A DNA stretch of 64,000 bases from Natrinema pellirubrum DSM 15624 (GTDB lineage Archaea; Halobacteriota; Halobacteria; Halobacteriales; Natrialbaceae), in contig NC_019962.1 in NCBI RefSeq assembly GCF_000230735.2, forward strand, positions 2,108,001 through 2,172,000, read 5' to 3'. Positions 51,667-60,571 of the stretch are shown here, in pieces. The notes under the pieces were generated by a model, which searched no databases, had not been told where the DNA came from, and worked only from the letters and a program-made list of their open reading frames with translations. The position numbers and the translations under genes are program-made. Position 1 is the stretch's first letter. Every line of letters begins with the position of its first letter.

Positions 51667-52845
51667 ATGCGAGACGCCTACCTCGTCGGCGCGGGGCAGT
51701 CGGACTACGGAGCCTTTCCCTCGGAGAGCTACCGGTCCCTGTTCCGCACGGCGTTCGACGCGGCGACGGACAGCGTACCGAAGGGACTCGAGGCGGACGA
51801 CGTCGACGAGGCCGTCATCGGCAATCTCGGCGTCGGCGGCCGGCAACTGGGCCTCTCCGGGCCGGCCGTGACCGAACACGTCGGTCTCGACGGGGTGCCG
51901 ACGACGCGGGTCGAAAACGCCTGTGCGGCGAGCGGTTTCGCGGTGCGACAGGCCGTCCAGGCCGTCAAATCGGGGATGGCCGACGTCGTTCTCGCTGGCG
52001 GCTTCGAGATCATGTCCGACATGAGTTCGGACGCGACGAAGTACTGGCTCGGCGTCTCCGGGGAGACCGAGTGGGAGCGACTCTCGGGAACCACCTTCTC
52101 GGGCGTCTACGCCCAGATGGCCAGCGTTCACATGGCGCAGTACGGCACCACACGCGAACACCTCTCGCGAGTCGCCGTCAAGAACCACGCCAACGGCGCG
52201 AAAAACCCCCACGCCCAGTTAGGCTTCGAGTGTTCGCTCGAGGACGCCCAGTCCGCGCCGGTCGTCGCGGACCCGCTGAACCTCTATCACTGCTGTCCGA
52301 CCTCGGACGGGGCGGCCTGTGCGCTGATCGTCAGCGAGGACGTCGTCGACGAGTACACGGACGATCCGATCCGGGTGGCCGGCGTCGGTGCTGGCAGCGA
52401 CACCGTCGGGCTCTTCCAGCGTGACACCTACACCGGCATTCCGGCGAGCCAGCGGGCCGGCGAGCAGGCCTACGAGATGGCCGGCGTCGACCCCGACGAC
52501 CTCGACTTCGCGGAGGTTCACGACTGCTTCGCCATCGCCGAACTGCTGGCCTACGAGGATCTTGGCTTCTGTGAGACCGGCGAGGCCGGCCGGCTGATCG
52601 AATCCGGGGCGACCGAGATCGGTGGCGACCTTCCCGTGAACACCTCCGGCGGCCTCAAGTCCAAGGGCCACCCCATCGGCGCGACGGGCGCCGGCCAGGT
52701 CGTCGAGGCGTACAAACAGCTCTCCGGCAACGCCGGCGAGCGACAGGTCGAGAACCCGACCCGCGGACTGACCCACAACGTCGGCGGCAGCGGTGGTGCC
52801 GCCGTCGTCCACGTCTTCGAGAAGGAACAGGAGGTGAAAGCATGA
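51667..52845 (+). CDS. Thiolase-family enzyme (acetyl-CoA C-acyltransferase-like)
   Basis: 392 residues. Thiolase fold of the SCPx/archaeal type: nucleophile Cys in VENACAASGFAVRQAVQAVK, later HDCFAIAELLAYEDLG, and the C-terminal His in KSKGHPIGATGAGQVVEAYK; GGSGGAAVVHVFEK ends the fold. It condenses or cleaves acyl-CoAs. Archaeal thiolases of this type work in a complex with a DUF35 (zinc-ribbon/OB) partner and often an HMG-CoA-synthase-like protein; the next gene supplies both features and overlaps by four bases. Some halophilic BktB-type alpha subunits have Ser as nucleophile; here it is Cys. TATA (ACTTATTT, 51634-51641) fits a leaderless start. Confidence 0.9.
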   Translation: MRDAYLVGAGQSDYGAFPSESYRSLFRTAFDAATDSVPKGLEADDVDEAVIGNLGVGGRQLGLSGPAVTEHVGLDGVPTTRVENACAASGFAVRQAVQAVKSGMADVVLAGGFEIMSDMSSDATKYWLGVSGETEWERLSGTTFSGVYAQMASVHMAQYGTTREHLSRVAVKNHANGAKNPHAQLGFECSLEDAQSAPVVADPLNLYHCCPTSDGAACALIVSEDVVDEYTDDPIRVAGVGAGSDTVGLFQRDTYTGIPASQRAGEQAYEMAGVDPDDLDFAEVHDCFAIAELLAYEDLGFCETGEAGRLIESGATEIGGDLPVNTSGGLKSKGHPIGATGAGQVVEAYKQLSGNAGERQVENPTRGLTHNVGGSGGAAVVHVFEKEQEVKA

Positions 52846-54365
52846 GCGCGATCACCGGCATCGGCGCGTACGCACCGCGGTTCCGCATCAGCAGCGAGGC
52901 CTTCGAAGAGGCGTGGGGGCAGTTCCACGCCGCCGGCGTCACCCAGAAGGCCGTCCCCGCGGCCGACGAGGACGCCCTGACCATAGGTTACGAGGCCGCG
53001 ACCCGCGCGCTCGAGGCGGCCGAGACCGACCCGGACGACGTCGACTGGCTGGCGTTTGCCTCCTCGCGGCCGCCGGCGGCCGAGGAGGACCTGACCGCTC
53101 GGCTGGGCGCGATGCTGGCACTCTCGGAGTCGGCGACCCGTCAGCTCTTCTCCGGAAGTACTCGCGCGGGGACCCGTGCGCTCTGGGCCGGGTTGGACGC
53201 CCTCGAGGCCGACGCAACGACCGCGCTCGTCGTCGCCGCCGACGCACCGCAGGGCGACCCCGACGACGGGATCGATCACGCCGCCGGGGCCGGCAGCGCC
53301 GCGTTCGTCCTCGAGCGCGAGGGCCCCGCCGAAATCGTCGATCGCGCGGAATACGCCGCGGCCTATCCCGGTACCCGGTTCCGCGACACCGGCGATGCGG
53401 AGACGCAGGGACTGGGAATCACCCAGTACGACCGGCAGGCCTTCACCGAGACGATCGGCGGGGCGGTCGATGGCCTCGAGGTCGACCCCGAGCCCGACGC
53501 GGCCGCGATTCAGGCCCCCGACGGCAAGTTACCCTACCGCGCGGCGGGCGCCGCCGGCGTCGGCACCGACGAAATCCAGGCGGCTGCGACGGTCCATAAG
53601 CTGGGCGATACCGGCGCGGCGAGCGTGCCGCTGTCGCTCGCCACCGCGCTCGCGGACGGCTGCGCCTCCGTCATCGGCGTCTCCCACGGCAGCGGCGCGG
53701 GGGCCGACGCGGTCGTCGTCTCGGCCGACGGCGACGTGCCGACCGTCACCGCGCTCGAGGGAGCGGAGCCGCTCTCCTACGCGGAGTACCTGCGCCAGCG
53801 CGGCGTCGTGACCACCGGCCCGCCATCGGGCGGCGGCGCCTACGTCAGCGTCCCTTCGTGGCGGCGCTCGCTCCCCCAGCGCTACCGACTCGAGGCCGGC
53901 CGCTGTTCAGAGTGCGATGCGCTGTCGTTCCCGCCGGAGGGCGCGTGTGACGACTGCGGGGCGCTCGCCGAGTACGACCCCGTCGAACTCGCGGGCGAGG
54001 GGACCATCGAGGCCGTCACGACCATCTCCCAGGGCGGCGCACCGCCGGAGTTCGCCGAACAGCAGGCCCAGTCGGGCGACTACGCGGCCGCGATCGTCGC
54101 GCTCGAGACGAGCGGTGCGTCGGAGACGCAGCGAAAAGACGGCGATGGCGCGGAGCGAAACTCCGCGGACCGTTCGGGCGGGCAGCGCCCGCGAGAAGAA
54201 GCCGTCGATAGCGGCGACGAGACCGTCAGTGCCCCGGCGATGGGCACCGACGCTGACCCCGACGCGTTCGGCGTCGGTGATCGCATCGAGACGACGATCC
54301 GCCGGGTCTATACGCAGGAAGGCGTCACTCGCTACGGCTTCAAAGTGCGACCGGCCGAGGAGTAA
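52842..54365 (+). CDS. HMG-CoA-synthase/thiolase-like domain fused to a DUF35 zinc-ribbon OB-fold
   Basis: 507 residues. Residues 1-330 resemble a thiolase-like/HMG-CoA synthase fold (ITGIGAYAPRFRISSEAFEE, EDLTARLGAMLALSESATRQ), with no clear catalytic Cys. Residues about 345-505 are a DUF35 module: zinc ribbon CSECDALSFPPEGACDDC, then an OB-fold (LAGEGTIEAVTTISQGGAPP, RYGFKVRPAEE). The OB-fold is interrupted by a low-complexity, charged insertion of about 45 residues (from SGASETQRKDGDGAERN to DSGDETVS). It is coupled to the thiolase (ATGA overlap), consistent with a two-subunit haloarchaeal beta-ketothiolase in which the second subunit is required for activity. Confidence 0.85.
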   Translation: MSAITGIGAYAPRFRISSEAFEEAWGQFHAAGVTQKAVPAADEDALTIGYEAATRALEAAETDPDDVDWLAFASSRPPAAEEDLTARLGAMLALSESATRQLFSGSTRAGTRALWAGLDALEADATTALVVAADAPQGDPDDGIDHAAGAGSAAFVLEREGPAEIVDRAEYAAAYPGTRFRDTGDAETQGLGITQYDRQAFTETIGGAVDGLEVDPEPDAAAIQAPDGKLPYRAAGAAGVGTDEIQAAATVHKLGDTGAASVPLSLATALADGCASVIGVSHGSGAGADAVVVSADGDVPTVTALEGAEPLSYAEYLRQRGVVTTGPPSGGGAYVSVPSWRRSLPQRYRLEAGRCSECDALSFPPEGACDDCGALAEYDPVELAGEGTIEAVTTISQGGAPPEFAEQQAQSGDYAAAIVALETSGASETQRKDGDGAERNSADRSGGQRPREEAVDSGDETVSAPAMGTDADPDAFGVGDRIETTIRRVYTQEGVTRYGFKVRPAEE

Positions 54366-54431
54366 CCGGCTCGAGTCGCCCGTCGGCTCGAAAACAGTTA
54401 TTTATACTCCAGTCCCGCGTCCCTCGAGTCC

Positions 54432-55430
54432 CTAGTTCCCCGTCAACGCCTCACTCGCCGGCGCGAACTCGATCGTCTGTCCGAGCCCTCGTTCGCTGGC
54501 GCGCTCGTAGAGGAGATACGCCGCGGCGACCGTCTCGATGCCCGTTCCGCCGCTGTCGAAGACCGTGATCTCGTCGTCGTTCGTCCGCCCCGGTTCGACC
54601 CCGGCGACGACCTCGCCCAGTTCGGCGTGAACGTGGTCCTCGGTGATCGCGCCCGCCTCGAGAGCCTGGATAAACGAACCGGCGTCGAACGTCGCCCGCT
54701 CGCGGAGGTCCGGAACGTAGGTCGCGTTCGCAATCGTGTCCGTGTCCAGTTCGCGTGCGTCCGCCGAGTACTGGCCCATCGCGGTGATGTGGGTCCCGGG
54801 CGCGATGTCGTCGCCGTCGACGACCGGCTCGCTGGCCTGAGTCGCCGTGATCACGACGTCCGCGTCGGCGACAGCGGCCGTACTCGAGTCGACCGCGTGG
54901 ACGTCGGCCGCGAGCGTGTCGTCGAAGTCGGCGGCGAACGCCTCGCGGTTCTCGGGGGTCGGCGAGTAGACCCGCACCTCGGTGAAGTCACGGACCGTGG
55001 CGGTCGCATGGAGCTGGCCGCGGGCCTGAGCGCCGCTTCCGATGATCGCGAGGGTGTCGGCGTCGTCACGGGCGAGTTCGTCGACACCGACGGCGCCGGC
55101 CGCGCCGGTCTTGAACGGGTTCATGCTCGCGCCGTCGAGCAGGGCCAGCGGCGCGCCGCTGTCGGCGTCGAAAAGCGGCGTCATGAACCAGCCGTCGCCG
55201 GCACCGAACCCTGCGCTGTACATGTAGCCACCCATCGCGCCCGTCTCCGGGAGGATGGCGGCGTAGCTCGTGAACATCCCGGCGGGATCCGCACGGAGGA
55301 ACTTCGACCGTGGGTGGGCCGGTGCGCCCTCGCCGCGCTGTCGATACCCTTCGCGAACGGCGTCGACGTATTCGGCCGGCGTTGCGAGGTCATCGATGGC
55401 GTCGCTGGTCAGAAACAGCGTCTCAGTCAT
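54432..55430 (-). CDS. Ornithine cyclodeaminase / mu-crystallin family dehydrogenase
   Basis: 332 residues. The N-terminal substrate domain has YRQRGEGAPAHPRSKFLR and GMFTSYAAILPETGAMGGY. The Rossmann domain has LAIIGSGAQARGQLHATATV and VRVYSPTPENREAF; the C-terminus shows the ALEAGAITEDHVHAELGEVV motif with the family's FDSGGTGIET. Members are ornithine cyclodeaminases or NAD-dependent alanine dehydrogenases in archaea; the substrate is not decided by these motifs. Monocistronic. Confidence 0.9.
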   Translation of the reverse strand: MTETLFLTSDAIDDLATPAEYVDAVREGYRQRGEGAPAHPRSKFLRADPAGMFTSYAAILPETGAMGGYMYSAGFGAGDGWFMTPLFDADSGAPLALLDGASMNPFKTGAAGAVGVDELARDDADTLAIIGSGAQARGQLHATATVRDFTEVRVYSPTPENREAFAADFDDTLAADVHAVDSSTAAVADADVVITATQASEPVVDGDDIAPGTHITAMGQYSADARELDTDTIANATYVPDLRERATFDAGSFIQALEAGAITEDHVHAELGEVVAGVEPGRTNDDEITVFDSGGTGIETVAAAYLLYERASERGLGQTIEFAPASEALTGN

Positions 55431-55483
55431 AGACGATCGAACGCGGCGGAGATGGGAAAAGGAACCGAAAGCGGAAGAACGGA

Positions 55484-55699
55484 TCAGTCCGCGTTGATCG
55501 GCGGACGCGCCGACCGGGCCTCGTCGGTGGTGTCAGCTGGCGTATTGACGAACATTGCGTGGCCAATGATCCCCATCGCGACGACTGCCCCGAGCGGCAC
55601 TGCCGCGGTCAGCGACACCCCCACGAACGTCAGGGCCGCGGTGATACCGAGCAGTGCGACTGGGATGAGGCCGAGAACAATGTCGTAATATCCAGTCAT
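55484..55699 (-). CDS. Small two-helix membrane protein
   Basis: 71 residues: YYDIVLGLIPVALLGITAAL and LTAAVPLGAVVAMGIIGHAM form two membrane helices, with a polar tail ending PPINAD. A minus-strand TATA box (CTTATATGG, about 55727-55735) lies about 32 bases before the ATG, supporting a real, leaderless gene. The family is common in haloarchaea and uncharacterised. Confidence 0.7.
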   Translation of the reverse strand: MTGYYDIVLGLIPVALLGITAALTFVGVSLTAAVPLGAVVAMGIIGHAMFVNTPADTTDEARSARPPINAD

Positions 55700-55995
55700 A
55701 ATCTATCCTATAGTATGAGGAATAGCCATATAAGTGTTTCCCATAATTAGCTCATGATGGATGGGTTTCTGATTTGCATCATCGGAAATGGATCTGCATA
55801 AGTTATATCGAAGGTACGGGTCGGGCGAAGGATCGGATCACCGCTCGCTCGAGAGACGTGACGGACAGACACAGTATCCGATCGATTACGTTCTCGAGAG
55901 ACAGACCGTCAGAACCGCGGTCCCGAATAACGTATCGAATTTCGGACGACTATACTCTCGATCCGATTTCGATCGCGAACCGGCGCGTCGACTAC

Positions 55996-56421
55996 TTACC
56001 TCGTCGCTGATAGATAGAGGGTATAGACCAGTCGCCAACCGAGCAACACGGCCAGCCCGGTCGCGGTGATGACGACCGGAAACGGCCACGTCGTCCCGCC
56101 ATCGAACAGCGGCGAGCCACGGAGCATGAGCCCGACGTTCGCCGCCGCGATCCACGTGACGGCCGGCAGTCGGAACTCGCGGCTCGCGCCCGCCCGATCG
56201 GTCGCGTAGACCCCCGCCAGCGCCGCGACGGCGAGCCAGCCGACCACGAACGGCGTCACCGTCTCGAGCGAGGCGATCGGTTCGGCGATCGGATTGCCGC
56301 TGTGACTGATGCGGCCGAGGAGGACGATCCCGACGATACAGAGGACGTCGACGATTCCGGCAACGAGGCGGTCGCGGTCGGCCGCACCATCGTGCGTCTC
56401 CGTCCGAACTGCTGTGTCCAT
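55996..56421 (-). CDS. DUF3054-like membrane protein
   Basis: 141 residues, four hydrophobic helices. Matches the DUF3054 pattern: VAGIVDVLCIVGIVLLGRIS-type first helix with the HSGNP element, VTPFVVGWLAVAALAGVYAT, and WIAAANVGLMLRGSPLFDGG. Unknown function, widespread in haloarchaea and actinobacteria. Confidence 0.85.
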   Translation of the reverse strand: MDTAVRTETHDGAADRDRLVAGIVDVLCIVGIVLLGRISHSGNPIAEPIASLETVTPFVVGWLAVAALAGVYATDRAGASREFRLPAVTWIAAANVGLMLRGSPLFDGGTTWPFPVVITATGLAVLLGWRLVYTLYLSATR

Positions 56422-56769
56422 ACGCGATACTCACGACTGCGAGCCCATTGGTGTCCCGGTTCGATCGTCGAAATACCTGACAGGAGAGGAGGAACTCGGC
56501 GGCCGTCGGCCACCGAGTGCCGTCCAACGGACAGCGCGTCTCCGTGCGAGGGGACCCTCGCACGCCCGATCCATAGCCGGCCGACTACTTCGTTATCCGT
56601 TCCGTTCGGACTGGTCGGCCGTCCGCCCGGTCTCGTTTCACCACGTAGTCGGAGCCTACACACCGGCCCCGACCGACGATCGGGGCCTCCCTCCGGGCGA
56701 ACCGAGCCGTCCGAACCCGTGACTGTCAGCAGAAGAACTAATATGGGACGAACCCGAACCGCCCGGGTA
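56422..56769. other. Intergenic region upstream of the DnaJ-domain gene
   Basis: 348 GC-rich bases with an inverted pair GTGCGAGGGGACCCTCGCAC at about 56537-56556, a perfect hairpin stem without a T run. The only promoter-like signal is AACTAATATGG at about 56735-56745, well placed for the ATG at 56770. Confidence 0.5.
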
Positions 56770-57450
56770 ATGGCAGTGGTCGGTGAACGACAGGCCGGCT
56801 GCGACGGCTGTGGCCGGACGGTCGCGCTCGAGGATCTCACGACAGTGACGATGCCGGACGGCGAACGGGTGGCGTGCTGTCCGGAGTGTGAGCCACACGC
56901 CAGGGCAGCCGCCCGAAAGGGCGCGTCGCTCGATCAGCGGCGGGCCGCCTGTGACGGGTGTACCGGCACGTTCCTCGCGACCGAACTCGAGGACGTCGTG
57001 CTGTCGGACGGCACCGTGTTGACCTGCTGTCCGTCGTGTGCGGCCGAGGCCCCCGGTCCCGATGCTGGGGCCGAAGGAGATGGCCCGGCAACCGACGGGA
57101 ACGCCGACGCGACCGATACCGGCGACACCGACGAGCGAACCCGATGCACACAGTGCCGGGAGTGGGTCGACGAGGAGCGGTTCCGCGTGACCACGATCGA
57201 CGAGCGGACCGAACAGCTATGTTCGGACTGCAAAGCCGATGCCGAGGAGCGCGGCATCGTCGCCGACGTCGCCATGCGAAAGACCGAGGCCCGCGACGTA
57301 TTGGGCCTCGAGCGGGCCGTCAGCGACGAGCGGCTCCGAGAGGCGTTTCACGAGCAGGTCAAACGCGCCCACCCCGACCGCAAGAGCGGCAGCGAGTCGG
57401 CGTTCAAACTCGTTCGGGACGCCTACGACCGGCTTCGGGACGAGGACTGA
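56770..57450 (+). CDS. Zinc-finger protein with C-terminal DnaJ domain
   Basis: 226 residues. Three Cys-pair metal modules: CDGCGRTVALEDLTTV with CCPEC, CDGCTGTFLATELEDV with CCPSC, and CTQCREWVDEERF with CSDC. After an acidic linker, a J domain occupies the last 65 residues (DVLGLERAVSDERLREAFHE, then the HPD motif in KRAHPDRKSGSES). It may recruit Hsp70 to zinc-ribbon-bound clients. The ATG at 56770 is preferred because an ATG at 56743 overlaps the TATA-like AACTAATATG. The 3' end overlaps 28 bases with the convergent TIR gene. Confidence 0.85.
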   Translation: MAVVGERQAGCDGCGRTVALEDLTTVTMPDGERVACCPECEPHARAAARKGASLDQRRAACDGCTGTFLATELEDVVLSDGTVLTCCPSCAAEAPGPDAGAEGDGPATDGNADATDTGDTDERTRCTQCREWVDEERFRVTTIDERTEQLCSDCKADAEERGIVADVAMRKTEARDVLGLERAVSDERLREAFHEQVKRAHPDRKSGSESAFKLVRDAYDRLRDED

Positions 57451-58061
57451 GACGCTGGCACGTTCTCACGACCCATGAAGCCGATCGTCGCCGGCTCGAA
57501 GTAGTACGTGATCCCACAGTCCGCACACGAGGCCGTCAGGAACTTGCCGTGTGCATGGAGCTTCCAGAGCTTGGACTGATCGTGTTCGAGTTCGAGCGTG
57601 ACCGGCCCCCTGCAGTCGGGGATCGTACACGGGAACCGGATATACCAGTTCGGAACCGACAGCGCGCCCAGCGGCGCGAGTTCGCTTCGGAGCCGACACA
57701 GCAGGTTGAAGATCGTCGCGGAGAGATCACCGCGATCGATCGTCACGCCGTCGACGTCGCTGACGAACCCTCGCCGGTCGATCCCCTCGTCGAACAGCGG
57801 CAGTACGGGAATCCCCTTGGCCACCGCGTAGCCGATTTCCTGATTGATCCACTCGTCGTCGGCCGCTCCCTCGGTCAGTACCGCGACGACGAGGTCGCTG
57901 TTGGCGAGTCGTCCCTCGAGTCGCGTTCGCGAGCGGCCGGATTCAACCTCCTCGTGTGCAATGTGGACGCCGAAGGGGAAGTTCTTGACCGTCGAGAACA
58001 GGTCCTGCACGAGGTCGAGATCGTCGGGCGCGTGGGAGACGTACACCTGCTCGCCGGTCAT
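57423..58061 (-). CDS. TIR-domain protein with C-terminal zinc ribbon
   Basis: 212 residues. Residues 1-125 form a TIR-like domain: VYVSHAPDDLDLVQDLFSTV (box 1), LANSDLVVAVLTEGA, and WINQEIGYAVAKGIPVLPLF, where W71 and E75 fit the W-x3-E element containing the catalytic glutamate of NADase TIR domains. The C-terminal 85 residues carry FPCTIPDC and SCADCGITYYFE, a zinc ribbon that may sense a ligand or partner. Prokaryotic TIR proteins commonly act in antiviral NAD+ depletion or signalling; an immune role is likely but not shown by any neighbour here. Confidence 0.8.
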   Translation of the reverse strand: MTGEQVYVSHAPDDLDLVQDLFSTVKNFPFGVHIAHEEVESGRSRTRLEGRLANSDLVVAVLTEGAADDEWINQEIGYAVAKGIPVLPLFDEGIDRRGFVSDVDGVTIDRGDLSATIFNLLCRLRSELAPLGALSVPNWYIRFPCTIPDCRGPVTLELEHDQSKLWKLHAHGKFLTASCADCGITYYFEPATIGFMGRENVPASQSSSRSRS

Positions 58062-58119
58062 GGAATCGTCTACGACAAGGACTGGCGCGAACCATTATTA
58101 ATCTATCTCCGGGACGTAT

Positions 58120-58560
58120 TTAATCGGTGTCACGTCCGCTCGGCCGGTCCCGGACCGTCCCGAGGACCAACCCCGAGAACTCCACCTGCGAGAGGTCGTC
58201 CCCGAGCCGGTCGAACCACTCGCGCTCGACGTGCCAGCGCCCCCGGACCGCCCCGTCGGTCGCGAACGAGGTCACCTCGAGACGACCGGGCGTCCACGAC
58301 CGCTCCTCGCCGATCGACAGCAGCGTCCGCAGGACGGCCCCGACCTCGTCGCGCGTGACCGCGGGCGCGTCGGACACGGCCTCGTACTCGAGGACGACCC
58401 CGACGCCGTCGTCGGGGGTCGTGGCCTCGCCCTCGCCGTCCAGCCACTCGAACGACGTCACGTAGTAGCCGTGGCTCATCAGTCGGTTCTCGAGCGCGAC
58501 CGAGACCGGATGCGTCGCCGTCTCCGTCCCACCGTCGGACGCGGAGTTGTTGTCACTCAT
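58120..58560 (-). CDS. Haloarchaeal protein of unknown function
   Basis: 146 residues, soluble and acidic. It alternates helix and strand: HPVSVALENRLMSHGYYVTS, VGVVLEYEAVSDAPAVTRDE, then RSWTPGRLEVTSFATDGAVR and HVEREWFDRLGDDLSQVEFS. Looks like a compact alpha/beta domain conserved in halophiles; no catalytic motif seen. Same strand as the TIR gene (58 bases downstream) and 46 bases after tpiA. Confidence 0.65.
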   Translation of the reverse strand: MSDNNSASDGGTETATHPVSVALENRLMSHGYYVTSFEWLDGEGEATTPDDGVGVVLEYEAVSDAPAVTRDEVGAVLRTLLSIGEERSWTPGRLEVTSFATDGAVRGRWHVEREWFDRLGDDLSQVEFSGLVLGTVRDRPSGRDTD

Positions 58561-58606
58561 ACACACACCTTCGAGCGACAGGGAGAAAAGTGGGACGGCG
58601 GGTGAC

Positions 58607-59251
58607 TTACAGTGGCGCGACGAGATCCTCGAGGGCAGCCTTCGGGTCGTCGGCTTTCGCGACGCCGCTTGCCAGCAAGACCCCGCCGGCACCGAGATCG
58701 CCCGCGGCGACGACGTCGTCGCCCGTACTGATGCCGGCCCCACAGAGGACCGACACGTCGGGGTCGACGTCGGCCGCAGCCGCGACCGCGTCCTCGACGA
58801 CGTCCGGATCGGCCTGGCTGACCGGCGTCCCCGTTCCGATGAGTTCGGGGGGCTCGACGGCGACGGCGTCGGGACCGAGCGCCGCTGCGGCACCGATCTG
58901 GGCCGGATTGTTCGCACAGACGATCGTCTCGAGGTCGGCCCGCTGGGCCGCACGGACCGTCCCGTCGATGTCGGCCAGTTTCAGTCGCCGCTCGGAGTGG
59001 TTGATCAGCGTCCCGACCGCGCCCGCGTCGGCGACGTGTTCCGCGAGGGCGTGGCCGGTGTTGCTCCCGTGATCGATCGGATCGACGTGCTGGGCCCACG
59101 TCTCGGCTCCGGTCTCGGCGACCCGTTCGATGTGGGTCGCCGCGGGTGCGACCGCCAAGCGTGCGTCGGTCGTTTCGTCGACGTCGCGGACGGCTTCCGC
59201 AACCGCGACCGGATCACACGGATACGTCTTCAGGTTGACGAGGACGAACAT
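58607..59251 (-). CDS. tpiA: Triosephosphate isomerase, archaeal type
   Basis: 214 residues, the short archaeal form. Interconverts dihydroxyacetone phosphate and glyceraldehyde 3-phosphate. Substrate Lys in VLVNLKTYP, catalytic His in [13 protein letters not shown], catalytic Glu in [14 protein letters not shown], and the phosphate-binding [13 protein letters not shown] and [11 protein letters not shown]. All active-site residues are present. It follows aMBF1 on the same strand (78 bases), a neighbourhood often kept in haloarchaea as I recall. Confidence 0.97.
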   Translation of the reverse strand: MFVLVNLKTYPCDPVAVAEAVRDVDETTDARLAVAPAATHIERVAETGAETWAQHVDPIDHGSNTGHALAEHVADAGAVGTLINHSERRLKLADIDGTVRAAQRADLETIVCANNPAQIGAAAALGPDAVAVEPPELIGTGTPVSQADPDVVEDAVAAAADVDPDVSVLCGAGISTGDDVVAAGDLGAGGVLLASGVAKADDPKAALEDLVAPL

Positions 59252-59329
59252 ATCCGCAACCCCACCCGCACGAAAGAAATAGCTTGCGAGTCGGCGGTAC
59301 GGGAACCGAGGGCGGACCGGACGTCGCCG

Positions 59330-59872
59330 TTAGTCCTTGCGCTTGACGACGTCGCCGAGCGTGTAACTGCCGGTCGAGGAGCCGCCGGACCACTCCGAGT
59401 CCTCGCCGGACGCCCCTTCGGCGTTCAGGTTGATCTCGAGGAAGCTCTCGAGTTCGGACTGCACTCGGTCGCTCGGGAGGGTATCGCCGCGTTCGATCTT
59501 GCGGATCAGGCTCGCCTTCTCGTTGAGTTCGTTCGCGAGTTCGGACTGGCTGAGACCCTTGCTCTCGCGGGCGTTGCGAACCCGGTCGTCGTAGTCGGTC
59601 GCCAACTCGTCCATGTCGTCGAACATGTCCGAGCGGCGCTGGCTCGAGCCACCGGAACTCGACGAACTCGTGGAGCCGGACGACTGGCCGCCCCCGCTCG
59701 AGGACGACGAACTCGAGCCGGTCGAGTACTTCGTCGACGAACTCGAACTCGAGGGCTGTTTGACCTCGGTACCGAAGTCCGTACAGTCGGAACACACGTC
59801 TAGCTTCGCGCCCTCGACTTTGATCGTCTTCGGGGACGATGTCTCGGCCCCACACATCTCACACTGAACCAT
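59330..59872 (-). CDS. mbf1: Archaeal multiprotein bridging factor 1 (aMBF1)
   Basis: 180 residues. N-terminal zinc ribbon CEMCGAETSSPKTI with CSDC, a long Ser/Gly/Thr linker (residues about 38-80, SSSSSSTKY, GSSSSSSSGGG and similar), then the conserved cro-type HTH (NARESKGLSQSELANELNEK, SLIRKIERGDTLPSDRV) and the C-terminal SYTLGDVVKRKD. It links TBP/TFB-type factors and the ribosome; in archaea it binds 30S. The Ser-rich linker is longer and of lower complexity than usual, which may act as a flexible tether. Confidence 0.93.
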   Translation of the reverse strand: MVQCEMCGAETSSPKTIKVEGAKLDVCSDCTDFGTEVKQPSSSSSSTKYSTGSSSSSSSGGGQSSGSTSSSSSGGSSQRRSDMFDDMDELATDYDDRVRNARESKGLSQSELANELNEKASLIRKIERGDTLPSDRVQSELESFLEINLNAEGASGEDSEWSGGSSTGSYTLGDVVKRKD

Positions 59873-59956
59873 GTCCGTTCCTATATCGTGATCAGGGATA
59901 AAGCATGCGGCGCGCTCCCGCCCGTCAAAAAGGGCGGAAGCGGGCCACAGCGGCGC

Positions 59957-60571
59957 TCACTCGAGGGCTTGCCAGGAGTAATAGAAGCGCTGGAGTGCGG
60001 TCAGGTGGCCGACGACCGCGAGGAAGACCAACAGGAGCCCAACGAGCGTGAACCCGCCGACGATCGGCCCCGTGATCGGATAGGCCAGAAAGCCGACGAT
60101 CCCGATGATCGCCAGCCGGTCGGCGCGCCCGACGAGCCCGCCGTAGACCCGATCGAGGCCGACGGCCTGTGCCTGCGTGCCGAGATACGAGGTCATCACG
60201 ACGCCGGTCACGGCCGCGAAGCCGAGCAGGTAGTCCTCGACGCCCGCGGCCAACCCTGCGATGACGACGATGTCGGCGTAGCGATCGAGGACGTGATCCA
60301 GCAGGTCGCCGCCCGCCGACGCGACCTCCTGTTCGCGCGCGAGCGCGCCGTCGACGATGTCGAGCCAGCCATTGAGAAAGACCAGCGCGGCGGCCACGGC
60401 GTACCAGACCGGGTCCTCGAGCCCGCCCAGTGCGAACGCGACCGCGGCGAGGATCGCCATCCCGAAGGCGACGACGCTCACGCCGTTTGGCGTCATACCG
60501 ACGCGGTCAAAGCCCTTGACGAAGGGGTCGAGAAACCGCGAGACGTACGGCCGGAACTTGTCGAGCGTCAT
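59957..60571 (-). CDS. CDP-alcohol phosphatidyltransferase-family enzyme
   Basis: 204 residues, six hydrophobic helices. The family signature D-G-x2-A-R-x8-G-x3-D-x3-D is complete: DIVDGALAREQEVASAGGDL followed by LDHVLDRYAD. It transfers a phospho-alcohol (inositol-phosphate, glycerol-phosphate or serine) to CDP-archaeol to make polar lipids. Start at 60571 overlaps the AK6 kinase stop (60568-60571). Third gene of the hisC operon; the specific head group is not determinable from the motif. Confidence 0.9.
   Translation of the reverse strand: MTLDKFRPYVSRFLDPFVKGFDRVGMTPNGVSVVAFGMAILAAVAFALGGLEDPVWYAVAAALVFLNGWLDIVDGALAREQEVASAGGDLLDHVLDRYADIVVIAGLAAGVEDYLLGFAAVTGVVMTSYLGTQAQAVGLDRVYGGLVGRADRLAIIGIVGFLAYPITGPIVGGFTLVGLLLVFLAVVGHLTALQRFYYSWQALE

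Noticed and set aside
50968..52212. Minus-strand frame opposite the HTH_10 and thiolase genes
   Set aside because: Antisense to two supported genes and without domain similarity.
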